Shown here piece after piece: positions 1 through 10,543 of a stretch of DNA of 64,000 nucleotides. The DNA is taken from contig SMSO01000032.1 of assembly GCA_004764695.1 (NCBI GenBank), forward strand, positions 2,320,501 to 2,384,500. The letters run 5' to 3'. The DNA comes from Schizochytrium sp. TIO01. Its lineage: Eukaryota; Sar; Bigyra; Thraustochytrida; Thraustochytriidae. The first letter of the stretch is position 1. Each line of letters begins with the position of its first letter. The notes below the pieces were generated by a model, which was not told the origin of the DNA, searched no databases, and saw nothing but the letters and a program-made list of their open reading frames with translations. The position numbers were made by a program, and so were the translations under genes.

Positions 1-1416
1 AGTAGAGTCGCGACAAGGCGAGCCTGCTATTTCAATGACGGGGATCTCCATTGAGTTGGCAACGCTCGTCTTTGGATTGGTACAAGTCCAGCTAGCATCA
101 ACTCCACTCACTCCATAGAACATGATTTGCCAAGCGGCGGAGAGAAGCGCGCAAGTACATATCATGGAGTTCTGGGTAAAGTCGACCTTTGTCTCATAAG
201 AAGTGTTGAGCCACCATAAATTCGGTTCTCCGATTGAAGTGCTCACGTTGACGAGGTCAATACTCGAGAAAGAGTTCTGGGAAATGTCAATGGTAAACTC
301 ATTCGCTGGCATTGGTACATAGTAGGTACCCGTAAAGTTGTTATTGGAGAAGTTTCCGATCAAAAGTTGCGAAGAAATGGCTTCATCGATGAAACCATTC
401 AGTGCATTATTGCTCAGGTCAAGCTCAACAAGTTGAACCAGCTCCGTAAAGGAGACAGGAACTTCACCTGTGAGACTACAATTCGACAGCTGAAGCGCTT
501 GCAGTGTATTTGTAATATTTGTGTACGTAGACTGTACAGAGGCATTTATAATGCTCGAGAGATTTGCATTGCCAGAGGAAATATCCATGTCTTGAATACT
601 AAGTATACTCAGAGATGGGAGAGTCATAAAAAATGATTCCAAATCGCCCTGAATCCTCGAACCTTTGAGGTTGAGAATGCTTAGGGCAGTCATATTTGAG
701 ATGCCTAACGATGTGATGTTTAGATCCTGGGAATCAGGCAATTGAAGAGTGAATTCCCTCAGACTGGGCAGGCCTTCCATATCTGGTTCTGAAGTGGTCA
801 GCTGGACGCTGGATATGAAGAGGTATTCAATATTGGTAAGAACGAGCGAGAGAGCGTGGAGATTAAGGGAGAAATCGACTAAATTCTGGATCTCCAAGGC
901 CAACAAGTTTCCGAGGGCGTCTTTATTGATGGCGCGGCGAATATCAACAAGCTCGGTGAAACCTGCAACACCAACCAGGCGCAATGATTGGAGAGATGAG
1001 AGATCGTGTGCACAGTTACCAACAGTTCCAGAGTTATCCGTGGTTTCAGCACTACTGACGAGACTATATTGCCAGATCTCATCTTCGTCAATAAAGGTTG
1101 TGGAAAGGATGGAGTCGAGGATATTACAAAAGTATGGTGTGCCGGTCGTATAGATTTCAATGTCAAATGTAGAGTTTTTTGCAAATAGAATACCGGCTTG
1201 GTCGGCAGCAGATTCGATAGCATTATCTAGAGACATTTCGCAAACACTTGCTCCACTAGCGCAGCTGTCATTGCAAATCACCGAATATGAGTTTAAAGCA
1301 GAATCCATTGAACACGACCACGGGCCATTAGCCGCCTTTGTGAGAGCTGCCGCTACCGGTTCGACTATGGTTGTCCAGGAAGAGATTGCGACTAGAACAA
1401 CAATGACGAGCTCCAT
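1..1416 (-). CDS. Plant-type leucine-rich-repeat ectodomain protein, C-terminus cut by window edge
   Basis: The minus strand is open without a stop from 1416 to base 1 (472 codons), and the frame continues beyond the window. The chosen start gives a hydrophobic N-terminus (MELVIVVLVAISSW) that ends in a plausible signal peptidase site. The rest is extracellular in character: paired cysteines, many N-x-S/T sites, and irregular leucine-rich repeats. The clearest repeats, LQLSNCSLTGEVP and LDLSNNALNGFI, match the plant-type LxxLxLSxNxLxGxIP consensus. A Cys-rich cap (ICTC) follows near position 130. The same frame stays open upstream to 1641, with in-frame ATGs at 1641, 1620, 1500 and 1464, so a longer form with a basic 75-residue cytosolic leader and a signal anchor is possible. 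A receptor or adhesion role is likely by family. No kinase or other output domain is visible because the gene is truncated. Confidence 0.72.
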   Translation of the reverse strand, partial: MELVIVVLVAISSWTTIVEPVAAALTKAANGPWSCSMDSALNSYSVICNDSCASGASVCEMSLDNAIESAADQAGILFAKNSTFDIEIYTTGTPYFCNILDSILSTTFIDEDEIWQYSLVSSAETTDNSGTVGNCAHDLSSLQSLRLVGVAGFTELVDIRRAINKDALGNLLALEIQNLVDFSLNLHALSLVLTNIEYLFISSVQLTTSEPDMEGLPSLREFTLQLPDSQDLNITSLGISNMTALSILNLKGSRIQGDLESFFMTLPSLSILSIQDMDISSGNANLSSIINASVQSTYTNITNTLQALQLSNCSLTGEVPVSFTELVQLVELDLSNNALNGFIDEAISSQLLIGNFSNNNFTGTYYVPMPANEFTIDISQNSFSSIDLVNVSTSIGEPNLWWLNTSYETKVDFTQNSMICTCALLSAAWQIMFYGVSGVDASWTCTNPKTSVANSMEIPVIEIAGSPCRDST

Positions 1417-2560
1417 GCCAACGCTCCTCCTCGTGGTGCCATAGTTGCAGTGAGTCCATTTCATTCTGTTTGTGGTAGGCTTGCTGCGTCTCCTTCCCAT
1501 GCTTGGCATACCTTTATCCCCATGATTCCTTTTCAACGCTATTCTTTCCTTGGCTGATACTTGCTGTTGGGAATATAAATGAAGAGTCTGCTTTTCTCGC
1601 GCAATGTGTTTTGGTCGCATTTCATGGTTCATCTCCGCCATAGTTATCAATATGTGAGTTTTGGTTTCTCAAATGCGCGGCGAATCAAAGAAAAAAATGA
1701 AAAGAGCAGGTGTTCTTGAGCAGCCAGGTCTACAGAAGCCAATCTTTCGAAGCCGCTATAGTAGATCAAGGTACCTTCGAAAGAGGGACGGCCAATCAAG
1801 ATCGGCAAGGAGGCCACTCCTCTCAAACTTCGCTGACGGCCTATTTACCTGCCTACTTGCTTGTTTATTCACCTGCCCAGAAATAGCTAGCAGGAGGCGA
1901 TCACGTGCCCGATGATGTTCTCAGCCTTCCCTGCGAGTACTTTGCAGCGGCGTAGAGTTGTTGAAGTGAAGGAGTGACCGATGAAGTAGTAGAGGTTGCC
2001 CAGGGCGTGAAAACTATAGATTCTCGAAATTCCAAATTTCGAGGATCGAGTTTCCGAGCGTTTAGCCTCCGGTGAGGGACGCTTCGATATCGTAGGGGAG
2101 CGAAGTGTCCTAAGGGAGGGAGGCGGGCAAGAAGAGGCTGCGAGCAGCGGCTCGCTCTTTCTCTGCCGCGAGGGAGAAGGAGGGAGCAGGTGGGCTCGGT
2201 TCGCTTTATTTTGCGTGCGTGTCGGCTCAGCTCCTTTCTATGCTTCTTTCTTTTCTTTTCTTTCCCCAAAGCCTATTCAACAAAACAATACGAAAAACAA
2301 GTTTTTACTTTTTATTCTGTTCAACTAAAACTTCGAAGTTTTATTTTAACTTTATTCTCATTTAAAGTTCAATTTTAAGTTTAAGTTTAAGTTAATAAAC
2401 TAAAGCAAAACAAAACAAAACAAACAAAACAAGTGTCGGTCTGTCTATGCCTACTAAATAGCAATCCTGTCTGTTCAAGCGCACTTATACCACTAACTAC
2501 GATATAGAACAGATTGAAAAGAAAGAAAAAAAGAGCAGCACATTTCGGAAAGAGCCACCA

Positions 2561-2600
2561 ATTCCATGATTCCATGATTCCATGATTCTATGATTCCATG
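2561..2600. repeat. Tandem octamer ATTCCATG, about five copies
   Basis: An 8-base unit is repeated head-to-tail with one mismatched copy (TTCTATG). It is a short minisatellite in intergenic DNA. Confidence 0.85.
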
Positions 2601-2956
2601 CCTCGACGATTCAATGCTTCTGCTGTTTCTGCCGATGGCTTCAGATCGCTTCAGGATCTCTCTGTCGATATCTCCCTTCTAATCATCTTCACGCACACGC
2701 TCTCCAATTTGCTTGAGCTGTTGGGCACCATCGCACATTTATGATTCATCCATCCATGCCTACTTTTTCTATCAGAGCGCCATACTTTTATACAGAACGA
2801 AAAACCAAATAGAAGAGGCTTTTCCGCTTCTTTTTTTAGTTTAGAGTTTTTGTTTTCACTATTTTTGATGGACTTCTACTGCACATGCTATCGGACGAGT
2901 ATCACGTACGGTCGCGAAGCACAACAAACGAAGAAGAGCCCATTCTTACTAGCCTC

Positions 2957-2979
2957 TTTTTTTTTTTTTTTTTTTTTTT
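2957..2979. repeat. Poly-T run of 23
   Basis: This is the longest homopolymer of the left desert. It is followed by AT-rich sequence. Its length may be affected by sequencing error. Confidence 0.85.
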
Positions 2980-4049
2980 CTGTTTTAAATTATAAAAATT
3001 GAATATAAACAAAAATTGAATTATAAGGAAATATATACACCATATACTTCCAACTTCCTTAATATTCACGGTTGAAAAACTTGGAAATAAAAGAGCGAAA
3101 GAACATTTGTTTTCTGTCTCAAATAAAAAATAGTTAGTTGCGATGGAATCATTGATAATAAATAGATGATTCGGACTAAACCAGGAAGAAGGGAGGTAGA
3201 AAGGAAGTAAAGAGGAAAATGATGCGTTTGAGTCTGGTTAACACCTGGTTCCCTTTAACTATACGTATTGTAGACTCTGATTGGTCGAGTTCTTCTAAAA
3301 ACCACACGCTGCTATCTATCTGTTAGCAGCTGTTAGCTTCATCTGGGATGACTTGCCCCATCATACTTTGCACTACAATGGTTTTGTAGGGGTTTTCTGA
3401 ATTGGACGATCAATACCCATTACATTTCCACACAAACAAAAAACAAAAAGCAAAACAAATGAAATAAAAGGAACACGGGGCTAAATCTACTCAGGAGTGG
3501 GAATGGCAGATATGATGTAGAACAAACAGAATACACAGGTAAGTACCATTTTGCATAGCACAGTACTGATTCTGTTTTCCAAAACTCAACTCTTGAAGGC
3601 TCCAGAATGGGAAACATACCCCAATGCATAGGTACCTACTACCTACCTATCATAGGTCAGACAGTCAGAGGTCGCCGCCGCTCTCACGATTCGTACGAAA
3701 AAAAAACATGGTGAATGAAGCGCAACGATTATCATCAATTCTTGAAGCATTGGAAAACCTCGGGCCCTAGGAAACGGGCAAACAAGCAAACTCGTTCTCC
3801 GAAAGATAGCGGCACGAGATGTTCTCACGATGCCAACTGATCGCTTGTTCAGATCGATTCATCCATCCATCCATTGGATTGGATCGATTGACTGATCGCC
3901 TGATGGAATAACCTGATTGGCTGCAATCTCCACAGATCAGCGAAAGAACACGAGCAACCAAAATCCAACCTCTTCATCGCAGTAAACAATTTCCGACGGC
4001 GGCGACGACAGGTTAAGCGCGCGTCTCTTCAGCCAGTAGGCGGAGGCCC

Positions 4050-4087
4050 TCGGGTGGCTGCCTCCAGCTCGGGTGGCTGCCTCCAGC
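4050..4087. repeat. Perfect 19-base tandem duplication in a GC-rich island
   Basis: Two adjacent identical 19-base copies begin TCGGGTGGCTGCC. They are flanked on both sides by copies of GCGCGTCTCTTC (near 4019 and 4087), so the tandem duplication sits between longer direct repeats. Confidence 0.8.
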
Positions 4088-5308
4088 GCGCGTCTCTTCG
4101 CCGCCAGCCACTCGCAGCAGCCCAGCTCTATGGTTGTCTCGCCTCTCGCATCCATCACATCCGCCACCATCGCGGAAGTCCTTCCAAAGACGGAGCGCGA
4201 GCGAGCGCCTCGAAGCTAAACCCGAGACCTGCAGCTCGAGCCGCAGGCGGTGCGAGTGCCCAAGACCTCCTACGCAGGCCCATCCATTCGATTCCGGTAC
4301 ATGTAAACCAGCTTCGGACGTGGTTCTGCTCAGGTCAGAGGTTTTCTGTCTGTGTACATATATATCGAGAGCGATGAAGAAGTCATTCCTTCATTCCTTC
4401 ACTCCTTCACTCCTTCACGTACGGGTGGAGAGCAGAGCTTCGAGCACACGCGAAGAGGGAGGATGTCAGCCATCGACGGCTTTCGGACTCCTTCCTCGTA
4501 ACGTCATCGCCGCTTCTTCGTCCAAGTCCTCACAGAAGCACAGCAGCAGCAGCAGAGGCCCTCTTGAAGAACTTTAGAGCCCTCTGCAGTTCCAAAGCGC
4601 CTATCTATCTTCCTCCCTACTACCCATTACCAGATACCTCTATGTACCCTTCTACCTTCTGCTACCTATTACTACTACCAACTATCTATCTATCCACCTA
4701 TCCATCTATCTATTGGCGAATGCGCCCTCCATACCTGAACCTTCGACCGTGGGTTCCGTAACGGTCCTCTTTAGTGTTTAGGTTATGAGGGTCGCTGGCT
4801 AGGGGATGGGAAAGTCTGTCTGTGTCCCTCTCCTTTCTGGAGCTCGAAGGCCTTAAATTTATACCTTTAAAAGGACAGCACGTTCTCTTTCTCTCTCTCT
4901 TCCTCAGTCAAAGAAGTACATATACGTACATACATGATGCTTAGCTATTGAAGTTTTTTTTTTTTTTTCCAAATAAAGTAAAATAAAGTTTTTAAAAAAC
5001 CTATAATTTTAAATTTTTTTAATTTTAATTTTACATTTAAAAATCAGTAATTAATTTAAATCGAAAGTCGAAGAAACTTGAAGGTAGGTAAGATTTGTTT
5101 TCTTTGATCTTTAAAGACTAAATGAGGGGGGAAAGAGAGACAGAGGAACACTGAAGCACTAATACTGAAGAAAAACACTAAAACGCCGGAATGCGCTAAG
5201 TAAAAAAAAAAGAAGTGCATTAAGAGCGCCTCAGACAGGACAGCCAACTGAGTCCTCTCTGCGAAGGCTCCTGCGTGCGCGCGTGAGGGCAAAGAAAGAC
5301 GCCTGCCT

Positions 5309-5374
5309 CGCCTCGCATCGCATCGCAGCGCATCGCAGCGCATCGCATCGCATCGCATCGCATCGCATCGCAGC
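5309..5374. repeat. Pentamer microsatellite (CATCG)n
   Basis: About thirteen 5-base units, a few of them CAGCG variants. The repeat is open in several frames and produces spurious open frames on the minus strand. Confidence 0.88.
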
Positions 5375-6355
5375 GCGACGCGTGCGCAAGCGCTGAGACA
5401 CAGACAGAGACAGCAGAGGCGATCAGTTCTCTTTTCTTCTCTTCTCCGCCAAGCGCCGCTCCCTTCGCTAGGAGTTGGCTACCGCCATATAGCACTTCGC
5501 TCTCTCTCTCTTTCTCTCTTTCTCTCTTTCTATTTCTATGTAAGAAGGAGTGAATGTGTTTTTAAAAGTTAAAGTGCTCGTGACTGCTTTTTGATAGTAA
5601 CCACCGCTTAGGCGACGGGTAGGAGTCGGTCACGCGACTTAGAGACATGTACACATGATGACCCGAAGTTTGAACTCCTGGAGGTGCTGGGGTTTACAGT
5701 AGATAGCCCCTAACCAATGGGCCGAAAAGGTTCTGTTTTGATTGAGAATAAAACTGAGTTATGGGTTTAATTAAAATTGAAAAACGTACCTAATGCAGAA
5801 GATACATACATATACGGTGAGCCTGAGATGATGGTTGGCGTTTTGGTTAGTGTAACTTAACTTATGGAAAGGTTTGAGGTTGAAAGCCTCAAAAGCCTGT
5901 CGCCTTTTCTGATCTGCTCTTCTTTCTCTTCCTCTTCAGGCGCTTTTAGTGCGTAGGAAAGAAGAAAGAAAGAAAGAAAGAAAAACAGAAATTAAAAAAG
6001 AATGAAAGAAGGGAGGAACTGCGGGAAAACTTGGAAATTGAAATCATGAAAACATGGGAGGAGGTGTTAGCGTAACAGATAGGTGGGGCCTAGGTGCACG
6101 GACCGGGCGTTCCAGGCGCTTCTGCGACTTGCTGACTTCCAAGCGCCTTGTTCCCTGCAGAACAGAGAGAGAAAATGGCCTCCTTTTCGAAGAGAAGAGA
6201 TGCGCCAAAAGAAAGAACACTCGAACAAAGAAAGAACACTCGAACAACCGCTCAATCTCTCTCTCCCTTTCTCTCACGCGCCGACTGACCTGCTTTCTCA
6301 AGCGCCTCCTGAGCCCAGGGCGTGTTTACAGGCAGGAAGAGCGAATTCTCCCTCT

Positions 6356-6395
6356 CAGACAGACAGACAGGCAGACAGGCAGACAAGCAGACAAG
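6356..6395. repeat. Tetramer microsatellite (CAGA/CAGG)n
   Basis: Imperfect run of CAGA, CAGG and CAAG units in intergenic DNA. Confidence 0.8.
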
Positions 6396-6550
6396 ACCTT
6401 CGCAGCTCCAGTGGTTGTGTTCTCTTCTCAGTTTCATTTCGAGGTTATAGCGAAAGCAATTCACTTTTAAATTAAAAAATCAGGGAAAACGCATTGTCTC
6501 GGACCAATGAGAGCGTCACCGCTCAAAAGAAGATCGTAATAATAAATGAT

Positions 6551-6590
6551 CTTTTTTCTTTTTCTTCTTCTTCTTCTTCTTCTTTTTTTC
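6551..6590. repeat. (TTC)n tract flanked by T runs
   Basis: A pure pyrimidine stretch with about eight TTC units in the centre. Confidence 0.8.
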
Positions 6591-6762
6591 CCTCTTTTTG
6601 TACCAGAAATAGCGTTCAAAATAACATTAAAAAAACTCTAACTTCTACATTTCTGACTTGAAGTTTCGAAAATAAGATGATGGATGCCATTTCGTTTGGT
6701 GCAAATGAGCGCGGAGGGCAACGTATCTCGTAGCTGTACGTAGCGGTATAAATAAATGTGGG

Positions 6763-6868
6763 TGTATGTATGTATGTATGTATGTATGTATGTATGTATG
6801 TATGTATGTATGTATGTATGTATATTGATTGATTCATTCATTCATTCATTCATTCATTCATTCATTCA
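6763..6868. repeat. Compound microsatellite (GTAT)n then (TTCA)n
   Basis: About fifteen GTAT units run into a short AT-rich joint and then about nine TTCA units. The same ATAC/GTAT motif recurs at 25856-25992 and 33064-33103. Confidence 0.9.
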
Positions 6869-6894
6869 AACCGACAGAGAGGCTAAGCGCTGCT

Positions 6895-6896
6895 AC

Positions 6897-6961
<65 letters not shown>
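6895..6961. repeat. Trinucleotide microsatellite (TAG)n, about 22 copies
   Basis: A perfect TAG/AGT array. In one frame it is all stop codons, which argues against coding on this strand. Confidence 0.9.
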
Positions 6962-7327
6962 CTAATTAGGTGTAGAGAGACCTAAGAGGCGCCTAGCTCC
7001 AGCTAGCCAGCTCCTGGAGGCGAAAAAGCGAAGAGCAGGGATTTTGAAATTCAAATGTCACCGCAGGAGCTTCGCAGGAATCTTGAAACCCTTCGACAGT
7101 GGTAGAACTTGAAGGATTGAGGATTGGCTGATCGGTCAGGCACCCCGTGGACGAGCGAGGCGGGCTGACCAACCGCCCTGGGCACCTGGCGTCCTGGCGG
7201 GCGGGAGGCTTTCCGGGCGAGCGGAGTTCGTCTCGAATGGGCGGATGATCTTTGTGCGACGTATTCCAAGGTCTGGGCTGGCTGTTTGAAAAGGGCAAAA
7301 CGACAGAAGTATGGATTTTCTTTCTAA

Positions 7328-7394
7328 CCTCCCTCCCTCCCTCCCTCCCTCCCTCCCCGCCGAGTCGAGTCGAGTGGAGTGGAGTGGAGTGAGT
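7328..7394. repeat. Compound (CCCT)n and (GAGTC/GAGTG)n repeat
   Basis: About seven CCCT units, a short GC joint, then alternating GAGTC and GAGTG pentamers. Confidence 0.85.
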
Positions 7395-8833
7395 GCTAAA
7401 GTCTCGCTCGGAGCAAGCTCTCTCTGGAGGTTGTGACATTCTTTGGGCCCATCGTTTCGGGGCCTTTCATCCTCTGAATCCCAGCCAATAGGTATCCATC
7501 CTGCGAGTCGATCTCAATGACTGCGTCAACCAGCTTGTGGAAACCATCATCCACACCAGATCCTCCAATTCTTCGATAATCTCTTCTGCAAATTCGCTCC
7601 CCGCGATTGCGAAGGCCGGGTACCTATCGCCGCAGGGTATTCGTGACGACCACGATCAGCGATCGCGCCAAAGCAGAGGCGGTTACCCGGCTGGAGTCGG
7701 AGTATTTCCGAGCAATGGTTGGAGCTGTCAATTGGCGTGCCCTCCGTGGCCATTGAAAAGGTTCGCTTTTTTGTGGAGAAAAACCAGGGCAGCTTCTTCT
7801 TTTGCGGGCTCAAGAGCAGGCAAGCAAGAGCTCGTGATCGGTCGCTCCTTACGTCGTGGCCGGACTCCAAGTCACAGCAGCCACTTGCTGTCATCTGCTG
7901 CGCTGCCGTGCTGCTGCTGTTGCTCCTGCCGCTCGATATCCACACGCTGCTCGAGTTGGCACCACGAGAGTCCCAGAGCGTGTTCCCCATGGCGTTTGGG
8001 CTGCGGCTTCAGGGAAAAGATGGAGCCGCCCAGCAGACAAAAGCTACGGCGAAGAGGTACCTTGCATCTCCTAAGCTCTGCCTGCATACATGTGAAGGAA
8101 ACGAGAGAAGCTTAACGAGCGGGCTTCAAGAACTGGTTTCGACGCACGAGTGGCCGGCCCATCTTTGGTGGCAGCTATAGGGGCGGACACCCATTGGATG
8201 GAGAAACGATCGAATAGGTATAGGCGAACTTCGAATGATTGGGTGCATATGAAGGTAGCGTAACCTGTGTCAAGAATGTCGTAAATATCCATGTCTCATT
8301 CATGATCTTGTGAACGAAACCCTTGCAAGTGCTTTCATTTTATTTTAATTAAAACAAAAAATTAAAAAGTTAATTAAAAAAGCAAATTAGTGTTTTTAAA
8401 ATCAACAAAATTACTTACTTTTCTGTTTTTTGTTTTGTTTTGTTTTTTGTCTCGTTGAAAATAATATTTAAAAAGGAAGCTTTTACTTAGGTACTAGGTT
8501 CTTTGATCATTCATTACGCAGTGGGTAGATAGATAACTCTTCTGTGCACAATCTTTGCTTTGTTTACAATGAATGCTGGTTATCGCATAACTGTCTGAAA
8601 CCAAGCCATGATCACGGCAAGATTAAGCAACCAATCAATCAATTAATTGGTTAATTGCTCGCTGTACACCTGCGATCATTAGATTCACATCGTCCTCGCA
8701 AGTCCTAATTCTGTCATGACGAAAGCGTCAATCCCATAGTAGTGCAGGTATTCACTCGCAAAAGGTAATGCTTTGCGATCTTTTTCTCTTCTTTTCATTG
8801 AAAACTAAAGCTTGTGTAAAATAACCAATGCCA

Positions 8834-8866
8834 AATCAATCAATCAATCAATCAGTCAGTCAATCA
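8834..8866. repeat. Tetramer microsatellite (AATC)n
   Basis: About eight AATC units with two AGTC variants. Confidence 0.8.
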
Positions 8867-9130
8867 CTCCGTAGTATGGTATAGTACGAGCTCTGCCTGA
8901 TCACGCGCTCGCTCGCTTACAAACAAACGAACGCTCTATCTAACCTGCTGCCAAAATCCACGAAACCGCAACGCCTGCACAACCCATTTTCCTGCACGTC
9001 GAGAGAGCGGTAACTCAGGGGGCCCAGGGTGAGTCAAGGCTGACGTCAGGCTGACGTCATAGTGTAAAAGTAGGACTAGTACTACCTAGGATGAAGGCGA
9101 GGAGGAGGAGATTCGAGGAATTGACGATCG

Positions 9131-9149
9131 AGCTAGCTAGCTAGCTAGA
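9131..9149. repeat. (CTAG)n self-complementary tract
   Basis: Four to five CTAG units immediately downstream (minus strand) of the candidate gene ending at 9158. The tract is perfectly palindromic and could form a hairpin. Confidence 0.75.
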
Positions 9150-9157
9150 TAATCTAT

Positions 9158-9606
9158 CTATTTTGCAGTGAAGGCTTGAACGCTTCGAATAGATTCGCTG
9201 AAGCGCAGGGTGGCTAAAGCTCTAAGACGCTGCACCGACATAAAGATGGAAATGCCTGAAAGAAGAGTGTAAGTTCCGAATAATGCGACCAGCTCACCTG
9301 AAAGAAGCAGTTGAAGGCAATTAGTTAGTGGTGATAGTTAAAGTTCTTTCCTTGCTTTCTTTGCTTTTTTCCCCCCAATACTCACTCCCACATATTCATG
9401 CATTCATTTTGTAATAGATGGATGGGAAGTAAATTTTAACCTACGCAGGCGCAGTAGGAATAAGCATAGCTGATGGTAATCCATATATCATAATGTTACC
9501 GGGTCCTGCACCACGAAACAACTGCGTCAGCGGACTCAGCGAAGACTCGCGCGACCAGTGCGCCTGCTTGGAGAAGAGAAACAAAACTTCTATCTTCCGT
9601 CGCCAT
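9158..9606 (-). CDS. Candidate small spliced membrane protein, about 88 residues
   Basis: This is an inferred gene. Exon 1 runs 9606-9500 and starts MATEDRSFVSLLQAG. The frame then needs introns at 9499-9470 (GTAACA...CAG, only 30 nt) and 9444-9293 (GTAGGT...GAG). That leaves a 25-nt exon 2 (9469-9445) and exon 3 (9292-9158), which ends at TAG. Exon lengths 107+25+135 give 89 whole codons. The product would have one strong hydrophobic segment (CLVALFGTYTLLSGISIFM) followed by a basic tail (VQRLRAL). Seen directly: coherent open frames and splice dinucleotides. Inferred: the join, especially the 30-nt intron and the GAG acceptor. Its ATG lies 193 bases from the divergent TLC gene, so the pair may share a promoter. 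No family was recognised. Confidence 0.35.
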
Positions 9607-9799
9607 TGCAAGACTAGAGCTCAGCACGGATCTTCTCCTTGCCTGCTTGCCTGGGAAGGCTCTCCCAGGCCACTCGGAATTCGTACGCCAGTTTTGTTGC
9701 GCAAACAGCCATAGACAGGTAGATCACCTGAAAGCAGAAACCGAACGGAAAAGGCTTCCTTCCCCTGAAAGCTGTTGTGAAGCGGCGATTGCGAGGGAA

Positions 9800-10543
9800 A
9801 TGCTCTACCCTCGCAGGTTCTTTGCGTGGAGTTTGGTGAAGACTGCAACGCAGCTCACTGTCTCTCTACTTTCACTTTGTTTTATTGTGGAGTCATGCTT
9901 CTTCGTGCCAGGGCACTATGACGCAAGCGTATGGTCTCGCGAGTCCGTTGCATGGATTTATATTGTGCAAGGCGCCTTCGAAGTCGCAGATTTAAGTGCA
10001 GAATTGTGGATGCTTTCCAAGGAGTCTGGTCGAGACCACCTCCCGTGGGACTCTATTTTGCACCATGGAACTAGCGCAGCCTATGCATTTTATATCAGCT
10101 GGCGTGCACCAGTGCTCGATATGGGATTTCTTGGCCTGACTATTGCTGCACTTTCTTGCCAAGTCATTGGACCTCTCTACACACTCCACCGTTGGCGCTT
10201 CAAGCACCCTCATTTGGCCCTTGCCATCCTCATTGTGCAGCTTGGCTACCGTTGCCCCTTGGCCGTGGTATCTATCATTCGCGCAATTCAGTATTTCAAT
10301 GAGGCACCTTTCCCCCATATCCTTATTATTCTTTGTCTTTCATACCTTGACTACAAATGGCTAGGTTGGGCCTTCAACCTGTACCGCCGTCGCCAGGAGC
10401 AGAAAAATGAGAAGCAGCAGGAGCAGGAACAACATTCCAAAGACGGGTCTGCCTCCGTCACAGATCCCTTTAAGCCGGCTAGGACGAATTCTGATGCTCG
10501 TGAAACCCTCACACAAGCAGCAAGAGCCTTGAAGACTCTCTAA
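9800..10543 (+). CDS. TLC-domain-like multi-pass membrane protein
   Basis: A 247-residue protein. The first true ATG in the frame is at 9800; the frame is open upstream but has no ATG there. Several hydrophobic segments fit a TRAM-LAG1-CLN8 (TLC) fold. The supporting motif is the histidine pair in SILHHGTSAAYAFYI (residues about 85-99), which matches the HH-x-x-T signature at the start of a TLC helix. The C-terminus is cytosolic, basic and Gln/Glu-rich. TLC proteins include ceramide synthases and lipid sensors or translocon-associated proteins of the ER. The catalytic ceramide synthase motif is not evident, so a TLCD/TMEM56-like role is more likely. Membership rests on motif and topology only. 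Confidence 0.6.
   Translation: MLYPRRFFAWSLVKTATQLTVSLLSLCFIVESCFFVPGHYDASVWSRESVAWIYIVQGAFEVADLSAELWMLSKESGRDHLPWDSILHHGTSAAYAFYISWRAPVLDMGFLGLTIAALSCQVIGPLYTLHRWRFKHPHLALAILIVQLGYRCPLAVVSIIRAIQYFNEAPFPHILIILCLSYLDYKWLGWAFNLYRRRQEQKNEKQQEQEQHSKDGSASVTDPFKPARTNSDARETLTQAARALKTL

Larger units (their letters stand above)
1642..9157. other. Microsatellite-rich intergenic desert, no convincing gene
   Basis: This 7.5-kb interval holds many short open frames but none with a recognisable domain. Several are simple-repeat translations. It is dominated by simple repeats (listed separately), poly-T and poly-A runs, and pyrimidine tracts. GC-rich islands lie at 4010-4280 and 7000-8180. The minus strand between about 7640 and 7440 reads as protein-like sequence in two frames that hand over to each other, so a decayed or intron-split gene there is possible. 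A 73-codon minus frame opens with a true ATG at 8292 (MDIYDILDTGYATF) but matches nothing known to me. No tRNA with a standard T-arm was seen. Confidence 0.55.

Noticed and set aside
3937-4170. Ala/Arg-rich 77-codon minus frame with a true ATG
   Set aside because: It depends on the GC-rich duplicated island, overlaps plus frames of equal quality and has no domain.
5056-5495. Minus frames with repeating Met-Arg-Cys-Asp
   Set aside because: They are produced by the (CATCG)n pentamer array; 5-base units keep all frames open.
5610-5690. GTTTGAACTCC, resembling a reverse-strand tRNA T-arm
   Set aside because: The required C61 is not met and no acceptor or anticodon stem can be drawn.
6616-6841. 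Minus-strand open frames of repeating Tyr-Ile-His-Thr
   Set aside because: They are translations of the (GTAT)n microsatellite in two frames with no unique sequence.
7537-8180. Two overlapping plus frames of 150-190 codons
   Set aside because: The longer lacks an ATG start, the overlapping frames are equally open on the minus strand, and no family resemblance was found.
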